Below, one piece after another: positions 1 through 9,800 of a stretch of 27,152 nt of DNA (the stretch's first letter is position 1; each line of letters begins with the position of its first letter). A program made the translations under genes and the position numbers. The DNA is from a virus. Location: positions 1-27,152 of IMG/VR virus record IMGVR_UViG_3300008050_000244; one strand, written 5' to 3'. The notes beneath the pieces were generated by a model. The model did no database searches, was not told the origin of the DNA, and worked only from the letters and a program-made list of their open reading frames with translations.

Positions 1-3000
1 GCTTGTCTAGATGCCACTTCTCAGGGTTCGCCCACTTCTGATACCACTTGCTTACCTCAGAAACTGCGTTGCCTTTCCCGAAGACTGTCGAAGCAATACC
101 GTGTAAGGAGAATCGCCCAACAACATCGAAGAACCCAAGACGCTTATAGTCCATATAGTCTTTCGGAGAAGGCGGGAATAGGTTGTCATCCTGAGGGGAG
201 AGCATCAGGGAGACCTGGGTTCTGGTGTACCACTCCTTTACATCTTTGATTGCCTTATTCTTCAGTGGCGAGAGCATCGAGGCCCCCACATTAAGAGTCG
301 CTCCAGCGGCGAAGATAACTGCTCCGGAGCGAACAACTCGACCAAACTGAGTCCCAACTGCCCCAGCTGCCTGCCACGCCATACGGAAGCCACCAGACTG
401 CCAAAAGCCAGCCCCTAGTGGGGCAAGAGCCTTGTACCCGATAGCAGCTCTCACAGCGGCTGAACGGTTTACACCAACCAGCAGGTTAGCCATAGCCTTT
501 GTGGCTACTGCTTGGGCAGCTGGTGAGGCACCAGGGGTAGTTAGAATCTGTGCAGCCCTCAAAACAATTTTTCTATTTGCTCTGGTTAGTCCAAGGAAAG
601 CAGCGCGAGTGGTAATACCATTCCTTAAGAGGAACGAACGAACACTTCCAGTCTTTGCTCCAGCAGCTAGGCCTGAAGCAGTAGCTGTTCGAATGGAGTT
701 CGCAACTCCAGCCTCGGTAACGCCAGCCTTAAGGGCTGCCGACCTCGCTGCGCCGACGCCAGCTCGTCCACCACCACCTAAGATAAACCTTCCGGCTCTT
801 CCTAGAAGCGCCCCGCCACCAAAGCGGGCTGCGATTACAGAGAGACCTGTACCAATTGCAAGAGTTGCTACTGGGTGATGGCTAATCCATCGACCCAGTC
901 TCTGGGTAAAGCCGAACTGTCCGTTCCATGTACCCCTTGTGTAATCCACAAAGTCGAGACGAGAATCAGTTGATTCTCCATACTGATACAGCTGACCAAA
1001 CTCCCAGCGCCCAAAGTGTTTAAGCTCAGGCTCAAGCATCAAGGAGCCTAGCAGTTTATGGGTACTCTGATATACATCAACCTCTGCACCCTCAGACTCA
1101 AACTCTCTACGCCCTTTTAGAATCTGTACCAGTTCGGTACCGAAAGACTGCACTACGATTTCGGCTAGGTCTCCAGCCTGAGTCCAAACAACATCAACTA
1201 CTCGTCCAGAGATAAGCACCTCTAGAGCATTCGGATCATCCGAATAGCCAGCACGCAACTGCACGTTCAGTCCAGGTCGTAGAACTACTGCTCCAAAAGG
1301 CTGGTCATTAGCCGAAGTCAACTGGATTGGAGAATCCCCGCGAACTCTCGCTGAAGGCTTCTCTGCCTGAATCTTGTCAGTCTTTTCTCGGTCAAAGTAG
1401 TCTAGGTCGGTAACTACATTTCGCTTTGTGCCATCCAGCGTACCTGCAATGTTCTGAAGAACAATAATCGCAGTGTCTGCAGGGTGGTTTCTATCCAAGC
1501 TAACGTTGAACTCTTTTACTCCGTTGTAAGAATAGAAATCATCGAAGTTCAGGAACCTACTCTCATTCTCATCCTCTTCAACAAACATTAGTTTAAAGGT
1601 GGGGAAAGCACGACGCATGGTTAGCTTCTCGGAAACGATATCCTTCGAAGAATCAATAGCAAGCTGCTTGAGCGAAGCAGGATCGAAAGCCATTCGGTGA
1701 GCGCCTATATGAGACTGTAGCTGGGTTCCGCGGATTCCACTCGCCACGGCATCTGCAGTGTCTTGGGTGATGTGCTCGCCCAGGTGTCCCTGCTTAGAAC
1801 CGAAGAAAATCTCAGTATCATTCACCTTGTTGACAAGCTCGACGTACTTGCTCGCATCTGCTCTCGGAACATTAGTGTAAAGGGGATTTCCGTCACCAAG
1901 TGATAGGAGCGGAGCCAAAGGCTTGATGTCCTGCTGAAGTGACTTGAGGATATCGACGCGCTTCTTCAAAGCCTTCTTTTTTGCAGAGATAGCCCTCTGT
2001 CCCTGGCGACCCTCAGCTGTTCTGCCAGCGGGAGATGCGCGACCACCACCGGCGGCAGCCCTTTGCTGCTGCTGGGTAAGTTCGTCAATCTTCTTTTCGA
2101 TCTGAACGATAGCGTTGTCGCCGCTCTTCAGCCACTCCTGATAGTCTTCTTCTGCGCCAGCATAGAAAGCCTCCTGCATCGGCCCAGCGTCTGCTGAGAA
2201 CGAGCCGTCCGCATTCATAAACTGTACTTCGTCACAGCCTTCAGGGTGATGAGTTAGACGATGAAGTAATGCTGACCGCTCAGTGCCCTCATCCATAATC
2301 GTAAGCTGCTCGATGTCCTCTGGATCTAATCCACCATCAGTCTGCATTTCCTTAAGGTGGCCGTAGGCACCTCTCATTGCGGGTTCAATGCGATCGGCAA
2401 CCTGGAGGGCTAGAGCCCCCTGAAGTGCTCCAGGGCCATCTTCGTAAACACTCCACATGTAGAAATCTGGAGAAGTCTGATGTAACTGATCTGGGTAATA
2501 CGGGTGAGCTGGAAGCTCAAGATCCGGATAGCAACCTGCACCCGTCCACTCGTCAGACTCAATGCCTGCTAGTAGCAATTCGTCTAATCCAAAAACCGCC
2601 AGGATGGAGCGGTTGGAAAGAAGCTCATCTGCAAGCTTACTAAGAGCTGCGTGTAGGTAGCGAAGCTTATTCTCTTCAGTTGACTTGCTAACTGGAAGGC
2701 CGACAATGACATTGCCATCGCCGCGCGAAGTTGGCGGCGATGTAATACCGTCGAACATAGAGTCTTCTCGGTCTTGAATCTCCTTGCTTTCAGCTTCGCG
2801 TCGCGCAGCAATATCTGGCGCCCTGCGCTGGATATAGGCCTCGTAAGGTCTAGCCTCTCGGTAGCTTGTGAGCCCGCCCTCAGTAACCTGCTCAATGGGC
2901 CCAGCGCCAATATCGTACCAAGCAACACTCGCCCTGATGCTCTCTGTAACTTCCTCGTAGGAGCGTCTCAGCTTTAGGCCATTCTGGTTGTCTCCAGCGA

Positions 3001-6000
3001 AAGCCAATCCAGAAAGAAATGGGATTTCGTTAAAGATAAACTCTGGCAGGCCTAACTCTAGGTCAAAGAAGCGCATGTATCGACGCACAACGTTGTGCTC
3101 AACGTTGACGGCTTCATTCTCTCGCATAGCCTTGAGGTGTTTCCACTCCTGCCCTTCAGGAACGAACGGCATAGAGATAAGGTCACCGACACCTCTAAGC
3201 GCAGTAAACGTAAATCCGCTAAGTAAATCTTCCAAGGCGTCCTGGCCGGGCGCAACGATCGAGGGGAACTTAGTTCTAAGCTCTCCTCTATCTACGGCAG
3301 GCAGAGACCCAACTTCGACAGGAATGTTCCAGAAGTCCAAGATTTTCTGGAACTCACTAGTAAGATCTGAATCAGAGAAGTTGCTAAGGCTAGGAACCTC
3401 TGACACGAAGCCGGTGTCCTTCCCAGACATTCTTCCTAGGAAGAGAACCTGAGAGTAGAAGAAGAAGAAACTTCTCCACATGGAGGGCTCGGTATCTGGT
3501 AGGTCGTAGAGCTGTTCTGAAATAACGCCTTCGTCAAGAGCCTCCTCTAGGTCGGTCTCAGACATGACAAGACGAGCAACCTGCTGGAGCTTATTCAGCG
3601 CCTGGTAGTAGTGAGAAAGCTCTTCCCAGTTAACTGTTCTCAGTTTAGGGTTGTACTCATAAAACCTGGTAGCGTCAACGACTTGTCGCGTAATGCTGCC
3701 ATCTCGTCCAGCTTCGTATCCATTCTCATCGAAATTGGAGCGCTGAATCTGAATCTCTTCTTCGTAAACATGTAAGTCTGGGTTTTGGCTAAAAGACTCC
3801 GCAATTGAATTGAGAGAAGTATCAATACCGTTTCTACCAAGAGTTTGCGCAGGCCTATTGTCGCCTACCTGAGCCGTAGTGCCTCTCTGAGTCGCTGCAG
3901 CACTACCACCAGAAGCATTAATTAAATCAATAAAGAAATTCTGATTTGCATCGCTTCTTCCTAGGCTGTGCTTCAGTTCAGTTCTCTGTCCATGCTTCGA
4001 GCCTGTATTCTCTGCAAGCGAAGTATACTGAAGTACTTCTGTGTTCCTCCGCGAGCTTGACTCAGCTAGAGTCGCAAACTTGGGATTTTGAGAAAGCGTA
4101 TCTACTGTTGAGGCATCGAGCTTGTTAGCAAGAGCCAGCAGCGCAGCCGTCTCGCCCTCATCCGAGAGGGCGAGACTATCTAGAGCGTGCAGGATTTCCT
4201 TGCGACGAACATTGAGATCGTCGGGGATGTTGTTCACTGGCGTAATTGGGTCTTCGCCATAGGGGTTCGTTTCAGTAACTTCTACAATTACTCCAGACAG
4301 CCCTGGGTTTCCGTCAATCGTGCGGGTTTCGGAAGAGCTAATACTTGTACGCTTCTTTACCTGCAGCTCTCCATTCTCTAGCTGAATTGCATCAGACTCA
4401 GAGAACGTTCCGAACAAACGAGTAATAAAGTGATCTGTTGACGCCGTCCAGCAGTCCGGAACAGGTCGGAATCTGCGCGAGTTGTACTGAAGCTCAGACC
4501 TCATGCCCTCAAGCCACTGTGCGGAATCAGACAAGCCAGCAAGCTTGTCATCATTCGCCAAGGAGACAAACTCAAACTGGAAGATAGGCTCAATAGACCC
4601 TAGGTGCTGGTGAGTTGGGAACTCGGAGCCAAGAATTGGGATTGAAGCAATAACATGAGATAGCCCACCGCTAACACCTGTAAGAACCATTCCCTCTCTA
4701 TAGAAGAGAGACATATCTTCCGGTGCTAGCGGGGAGCGCCAATCAATGTCGTTGTTTGCAGAATAAACTGTCTGCATGTTCAGCCTGCGCCAAACACCTA
4801 GGACGTCTGCATCGTTCTCGTAGTATCTCCAACCACCATTGTAAAGCTCTCCAACGATATCCTGGAGGCTCGTCTTTTCTTCTGGAGTTAATCCAAACTC
4901 GTCAATCTCTGCCTTCTTTGCGGCTTCGCCTTCAGCGTAAGCTTGCTGCTCTGGGGAGAGCGCAGAGCGAGCATCAGCGACACTATGCCCAAAGCGCTCT
5001 TCATAAGCGTCGGCCAGCGAAGGACCAGAAGTAGTTACCTCTGGTGCAGGCTCTGCGTCTTTCTCAACCTCAACAACGGGCTCAGGCCTGTCTGCGACGG
5101 GCCCCGTACCAAAGCCATCCTTATAGTATCTGAGAGGATCGACCTTAATTCCACGGACCGAGCCACGGCTCTTAGAGATACTCTCCCTGATGCTGAAGTG
5201 AAGGTGAACTGGAGTCGCACCCAGCGAACCAGTGAAACCTGCAGCAGCCTGTGTCGAGCGAGTAGAAATGTTTCCAGTATCACCCGTAATGCCAATGATC
5301 TGACCTTGTGTTACCCGGTCCCCACCCTTAACAGTAATTCCGTTAGCATCGAGGTGAGCGTAACCACTAATGATATTGTAAGTGCCCTCATCGTCTTGGT
5401 GCTCAATGTATAGACGTACACCTCCACCCTGTCGGTGGTTATTTGGGTTCTCCCAGATGCTTGCAGTCTGAACAACAAAGCCGTCAGCAACCGCACGTAC
5501 AGGCGTACCTACAGGGCAACGGATATCCAACCCCTTATGAAACCTCTTCTGGTCCTTCGCCTCTTCGTTAGTAAGCCCTTCCCTCTGGGCGGAGCCATGT
5601 GCTTCCATGCCTCGGTAAAGGCCCGGCGCAGCCTGTGCTTCCCCAACGTGGTTCTTCTCATCCTGAAGTAGATATTCGTCAGCAATTGGCCAGATGAATC
5701 CACTTGATGGGCGAGGACTGGCCTCGCCACCTGGACGCTCAGGACCAAGGGCTCGATAGATATCGAGAGCTTCTTTCGCAGCGCGCTCCTGCTGGCGCTG
5801 CTGCTTCAACTGAATCTTCTGGGAAAGCTCAACACTCTTGTAGCTGTGGTAAACGAAACTTAGGTTGCGAGACTTCTCATGCATCTTGCGAACCCAAGTG
5901 TTGCCCTCACCGCTTGGATACATTCCTAGCTCGTGCAGGCCATACACCTTCCGGCGAGTGCCGACGTGCTCCTCTGATGTGCTTAGTAGCTCGCCAATTC

Positions 6001-6871
6001 CCCACGGCTCGAATCTCTCTGGGTACTCACCGCCCTCGGTGATATCAGAGTAAACATCAATGCCAAAGTTGTTGAATAGAGCTTTCTGCTGCAGTGTATT
6101 AATGTAGCGAACATAGATATTCGAATCGCTCGGCCTCGTTACAAAACGAGCCGGAGCCATGTTTGAAGGCAGGGGTAGCAGATCGAATACTGAACCTCGG
6201 TGGGTAGCCTCAAGATCGTGTAAGGTGGGTCCCGAGCTACGACGCTCAGGCTCTGCAGCCATTACGTCATACTCCTGTACCGCCTGCCTATCAGAAGCTA
6301 CAACCTCAGGAAGCAAAGACTGGAGAGGTCTTAGACCCACGCCGAAAGTAGGAATAGTGAATCGCGCAACAGTCGGGTTCCCATCAAAGAACTCGCCAGT
6401 GTCGCCAGAGAGTTCGACAGGCCTCGTAACCCAATCATCCCTGAATAGGTAGTTGATAGAGTAGGGGAAGTAGTTGAACCAGCGAAGATCAAGCTGCACT
6501 ACATACGTATTCGGAGCCTTCGGCATAGGCTCTACGTGAAGCGAACTCATAGTAAATGCCATCTGCTGGAACTGCGGCCAGTGAGGTACCATTGCATGAC
6601 GCAAGTACTCGCTATCCACATAGCAGAACGGAGAGTGTCTGAACTGAACGATGAGCCTGTGTAGGTCTAGAATTAGCTCAGGAGTAAAGGTCATCTTTAC
6701 AGAAACCTGAGCCATTCCGTGCCCACTAGGAATCTTCGTGGACGCCTTTGAACGAAGTGTCTTCCACTTCCACTCCAAATCCTCCTTGCGCACAGAGATG
6801 TGCTGCGGAGGAATATAGAGGTCAATGTCGTTGATGACGAAGTTCCCCTGGCGGCCAGTCAGGAGTGGCAT
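1..6871 (-). CDS. Giant tail-tip/baseplate hub protein with M23 endopeptidase domain (3' end outside window)
   Basis: The ATG at 6871 directly follows the upstream stop (TAAATG), with an AGGAG site inside the last codons of that gene. I read the frame to base 1 without a stop, giving at least 2290 codons. Residues 1-150 look like a tail/baseplate structural domain. Residues 440-575 form a complete M23 (LytM/lysostaphin-type) peptidase: H445-x3-D449, H506 in YAHLD, and H556-L-H558. By family knowledge H445, D449 and H558 bind zinc, and H506 and H556 are catalytic. Residues about 745-800 carry a THQHLG-containing structural segment. A charged probable coiled coil spans about 1588-1645. Residues about 1740-1960 resemble a gp27/gpD-type hub barrel (the PG..V.L..GY..D pattern, then G.V..V). 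Residues about 1995-2195 are Gly/Ala-rich and hydrophobic. Inferred role: tail-tip hub that cuts peptidoglycan at infection. M23 is secure; the hub call is moderate. Confidence 0.85.
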   Translation of the reverse strand, partial: MPLLTGRQGNFVINDIDLYIPPQHISVRKEDLEWKWKTLRSKASTKIPSGHGMAQVSVKMTFTPELILDLHRLIVQFRHSPFCYVDSEYLRHAMVPHWPQFQQMAFTMSSLHVEPMPKAPNTYVVQLDLRWFNYFPYSINYLFRDDWVTRPVELSGDTGEFFDGNPTVARFTIPTFGVGLRPLQSLLPEVVASDRQAVQEYDVMAAEPERRSSGPTLHDLEATHRGSVFDLLPLPSNMAPARFVTRPSDSNIYVRYINTLQQKALFNNFGIDVYSDITEGGEYPERFEPWGIGELLSTSEEHVGTRRKVYGLHELGMYPSGEGNTWVRKMHEKSRNLSFVYHSYKSVELSQKIQLKQQRQQERAAKEALDIYRALGPERPGGEASPRPSSGFIWPIADEYLLQDEKNHVGEAQAAPGLYRGMEAHGSAQREGLTNEEAKDQKRFHKGLDIRCPVGTPVRAVADGFVVQTASIWENPNNHRQGGGVRLYIEHQDDEGTYNIISGYAHLDANGITVKGGDRVTQGQIIGITGDTGNISTRSTQAAAGFTGSLGATPVHLHFSIRESISKSRGSVRGIKVDPLRYYKDGFGTGPVADRPEPVVEVEKDAEPAPEVTTSGPSLADAYEERFGHSVADARSALSPEQQAYAEGEAAKKAEIDEFGLTPEEKTSLQDIVGELYNGGWRYYENDADVLGVWRRLNMQTVYSANNDIDWRSPLAPEDMSLFYREGMVLTGVSGGLSHVIASIPILGSEFPTHQHLGSIEPIFQFEFVSLANDDKLAGLSDSAQWLEGMRSELQYNSRRFRPVPDCWTASTDHFITRLFGTFSESDAIQLENGELQVKKRTSISSSETRTIDGNPGLSGVIVEVTETNPYGEDPITPVNNIPDDLNVRRKEILHALDSLALSDEGETAALLALANKLDASTVDTLSQNPKFATLAESSSRRNTEVLQYTSLAENTGSKHGQRTELKHSLGRSDANQNFFIDLINASGGSAAATQRGTTAQVGDNRPAQTLGRNGIDTSLNSIAESFSQNPDLHVYEEEIQIQRSNFDENGYEAGRDGSITRQVVDATRFYEYNPKLRTVNWEELSHYYQALNKLQQVARLVMSETDLEEALDEGVISEQLYDLPDTEPSMWRSFFFFYSQVLFLGRMSGKDTGFVSEVPSLSNFSDSDLTSEFQKILDFWNIPVEVGSLPAVDRGELRTKFPSIVAPGQDALEDLLSGFTFTALRGVGDLISMPFVPEGQEWKHLKAMRENEAVNVEHNVVRRYMRFFDLELGLPEFIFNEIPFLSGLAFAGDNQNGLKLRRSYEEVTESIRASVAWYDIGAGPIEQVTEGGLTSYREARPYEAYIQRRAPDIAARREAESKEIQDREDSMFDGITSPPTSRGDGNVIVGLPVSKSTEENKLRYLHAALSKLADELLSNRSILAVFGLDELLLAGIESDEWTGAGCYPDLELPAHPYYPDQLHQTSPDFYMWSVYEDGPGALQGALALQVADRIEPAMRGAYGHLKEMQTDGGLDPEDIEQLTIMDEGTERSALLHRLTHHPEGCDEVQFMNADGSFSADAGPMQEAFYAGAEEDYQEWLKSGDNAIVQIEKKIDELTQQQQRAAAGGGRASPAGRTAEGRQGQRAISAKKKALKKRVDILKSLQQDIKPLAPLLSLGDGNPLYTNVPRADASKYVELVNKVNDTEIFFGSKQGHLGEHITQDTADAVASGIRGTQLQSHIGAHRMAFDPASLKQLAIDSSKDIVSEKLTMRRAFPTFKLMFVEEDENESRFLNFDDFYSYNGVKEFNVSLDRNHPADTAIIVLQNIAGTLDGTKRNVVTDLDYFDREKTDKIQAEKPSARVRGDSPIQLTSANDQPFGAVVLRPGLNVQLRAGYSDDPNALEVLISGRVVDVVWTQAGDLAEIVVQSFGTELVQILKGRREFESEGAEVDVYQSTHKLLGSLMLEPELKHFGRWEFGQLYQYGESTDSRLDFVDYTRGTWNGQFGFTQRLGRWISHHPVATLAIGTGLSVIAARFGGGALLGRAGRFILGGGGRAGVGAARSAALKAGVTEAGVANSIRTATASGLAAGAKTGSVRSFLLRNGITTRAAFLGLTRANRKIVLRAAQILTTPGASPAAQAVATKAMANLLVGVNRSAAVRAAIGYKALAPLGAGFWQSGGFRMAWQAAGAVGTQFGRVVRSGAVIFAAGATLNVGASMLSPLKNKAIKDVKEWYTRTQVSLMLSPQDDNLFPPSPKDYMDYKRLGFFDVVGRFSLHGIASTVFGKGNAVSEVSKWYQKWANPEKWHLDK
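4149..4176. repeat. Perfect 11-bp inverted repeat inside the M23/hub gene
   Basis: Arms GTCTCGCCCTC (4149-4159) and GAGGGCGAGAC (4166-4176) pair perfectly around a 6-nt loop. No T-run follows on the coding strand, so it is not a terminator. It lies inside an uninterrupted reading frame. Confidence 0.85.
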
Positions 6872-9800
6872 TTAATCTCCTAGGATTCGGTCGATGTAAG
6901 AGCCGGTAATCGGCCTACGTGAGTCATTGATTCTAACAGAGGACTGACCTCCGATTCCATTCATGAAGTTCGTCAGCCTTGAGATGGCTTCCGGCCCACC
7001 TACACTTCCTCGGACCTGATAAGCATTAGAACGAGCGAAGTATGTCTCTGGCGTATTGATAGGAGTATCGGGCGAACCCATCATTCCCATATCGGCTGAA
7101 GAGCGTCCAGCACCAGTGCTAGATGAGAGTAGTGTACCCTGCGCAATCTCAGATTGCACCCTGTGGGACATATTCTCACCAGGCATAGACAAAGGAGTAG
7201 GAGCGTATCCCTCGAATCCCGTCATTGCGCCAACCGCTAGAGAACCCGCTAAGCCTAGGGCGATGGGCGCAATTAGTCGCTTATCCAATCGAGAAGCAGC
7301 ACCACTCACCTGGTCAAAAATAGTCGTAGCCTTAGCAACGCGGCGCTCGATGTCACTCATTTGGCCAAGAGCGATAGCGGCCTGTTCTAGACCACGGTTT
7401 TGAATTGCTGCTTCATACGACGAAACTGCATCAGCATTCTGTAAGAACCGAGCTAGCTGCTTATCTGTTTCGGGAACTCCGCTTGGCTGGCGATTTGCGA
7501 TGCTCTGTAAGAAGTCCACGATAGAGTCTAGGTTAAAGCTAACTCCCTTTACCCCAGCGCTCAGATTCGCAATCATCTCAGCACTAGCGCCGCCGGTCAT
7601 CCCAGACATTCCTTGGATAGTTACTGCCCCTGTTGCAAGCTCCTGACCCCTGAATGTCATATTTTTCAGGACAGACTTCATCGCGTCAGAGCCTTCGCCA
7701 CCCATCATTTGATGAATAGCCCAACGCAGCGGCCTTCCCATATCTACAGGTGAGTCAAGCTTCTTAGCCTTCAGCAAGGAGTCTTCTTGAAGAACCTTCA
7801 ATAGGTCCCAAGAAGCTCCAGCGATCTCACGAGTCTCATCCGTTCCGTAGCGAACGATTCCACTACGCAAATTTCCGAAAGCTACGTCAATCGCGCCTAC
7901 ATCCTTAGCCATGATCTCCTGAGCAATTTTGCCTTCTGTGAACTTGTGCAAGTTCTCAGCGATAGCACCCGGAGCTACTGTCGACAATACCTTTCCAGTT
8001 TCTGCAATTCCAGCCTTGGCCTGCTGCCTAAATACAGAAGTGCGAATAGCAGACACGAAATCTCTTTGCATCGACGACTTCCTGTTCATGCCGCCCAATA
8101 CCTTGCCAGCAGATTTGTCTGAGAGGAAGGTGAAGTGATAAGCATCAGAGTCGAAGTCACCAAACATCTTGTTAGCCCAGTCAACATTGAACGTCTGAGT
8201 TGAACCCATCCCCTTAATATTGACATTAGCTGTCATCTTCGGAATATAGACTTCACCACCACCATGGCCCGCCCAGCTATCAACAGACTGAGACATAGCG
8301 TCAAAGAATCTCTTCTTCTGCTTCCTTCCTAGGCCAGCTACATCATGGAAGCTACTTACCTTTAGGCTTCTTGCAAGTCGACTACCAGTCTTGGTCCCAG
8401 TAAAGGCTTGGAATGCTCTGTCCGCCCCACCGGTAAACTCTCGTGTATCGCGAAACACTTGTGTTGGAGTAACGTGTGAGGGTGCAAGCGTGGGATATCG
8501 TCCACCAATGGCAACTAGGCCTTGGTGTGCGCCGCGCTCCTGGCCTGTGAAGAACATGGAGAAGCGCCTACTCATATCAGCTTTTGCAGCTTCGCGGGAC
8601 ATACCCTCTGCCGTTGCTCCAGACATAAAAGTCTTCATAGCATCAGTGAATGCAGCAGTATTCATAAATACTGCCTGACCGCTTGCAGCTCTATAAGACC
8701 TAATCGCTCTCGCCTTCGAGGCGGCGTTGCTACCGCCTCGAATATCATTAAGCATATCAAGACTAGAACCCTCAGGGAAGACAGAGCCAAGCATAGACCC
8801 TCTGGTGACGTTTGTCATCGCGCCGGCAAAGAGGTCCGTCATGTTTCCGCGAAAGGCTCCTAGGCGGTCCTGGGCGACCCTGAATGCCTTTGAGCCAGCA
8901 CCCTGCGCAGTGGAAATTCGGAGTAGGTCATCATGAAGGGTTTTTACATTGCGAACGTACTGAGGAAAAATCTCAGTGGATGAACCATCTGCAGCACGAA
9001 TAGAAGTCCCTTTCATGTTCTCTAGAATGTCTCCACCTGGTAGGAATACAGAGGAGGATCCACCAAAAGCTTTCTCTGCGGCGGCTTGCACCTGCCTGTT
9101 CCCAGTGAAGTCGAGCGCAAGACCATCAGGGCTTTGCCTAAGAAGTGCTTCTACGGCTGCTTCTCCACCACCGCCAGCGGTGACAGACTTAGTGAACTTC
9201 TCCCAGTTCATCAGCGTTGGTCCCTCAACGCCTAGCTTGTGTGCGGCTCTCACGTCACCAAGACTAGTGTGACCTATCATCGTTGACATAGTCTTAGATA
9301 GCCCGCTCGCGACAGACATGTCACGACCAATGTTCTCCTTGCGCGCCAGGAACGAAGTCATTACTTCGTTTACTTCATCTGCGTTCATACCCATAGTGTT
9401 TCGTAGGCGCTCTGCAAGGAACTTGAATGAGCGAGGCTCTATAGAACCTTTCGCCGCACCGTATGTTAGGTACGGTGTCGGCGCCGCTGTAAGGGAGCCC
9501 ATCCCTATAACGGCCTTAGACTCAATGCCTTCCATAACGCCTGCTACCGCACCCTCCCCAAATGAACCTCGGATTGAGGCTTCGAGCCCAGAAGCGAATC
9601 CCTTTCCTGCGAATCTATTTCCTACAGCGTGAGCACCGCCTAAGACGGAGCCAGCCATTTGTGGAGAAATGTCATTCATGTATACCGCTGCAGACAATAC
9701 TTCGGTAGCAAAACTAGTCGCACGCTGGAGCTTGAGGGCTTGTGTCAGAGGGGTCTTGGCTCCTCTAAGAGTCGCGGCATCTAAGCCTGCGCCTTTTGCG

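Noticed and set aside
432-878. Plus-strand open frame of 148 aa, and other plus-strand frames of 60-170 aa across the window
   Set aside because: They lie antisense to long, continuous minus-strand genes with good ribosome sites; they lack SD sequences and have compositions expected of antisense frames.
2584-2928. Minus-strand frame of 114 aa, and similar short minus-strand frames at 3058-3255, 3640-3840, 5035-5295 and 5509-5748
   Set aside because: They are in other frames of the giant M23/hub gene, which reads through all of these positions without a stop.
8144-8158. Reading D-F-D-S-D only as a calcium-binding D-x-D-x-D loop
   Set aside because: Kept as an alternative rather than the main reading, because an R-x-P-T-L segment and a two-lysine segment precede it in the order known from RNA polymerases; it is not excluded.
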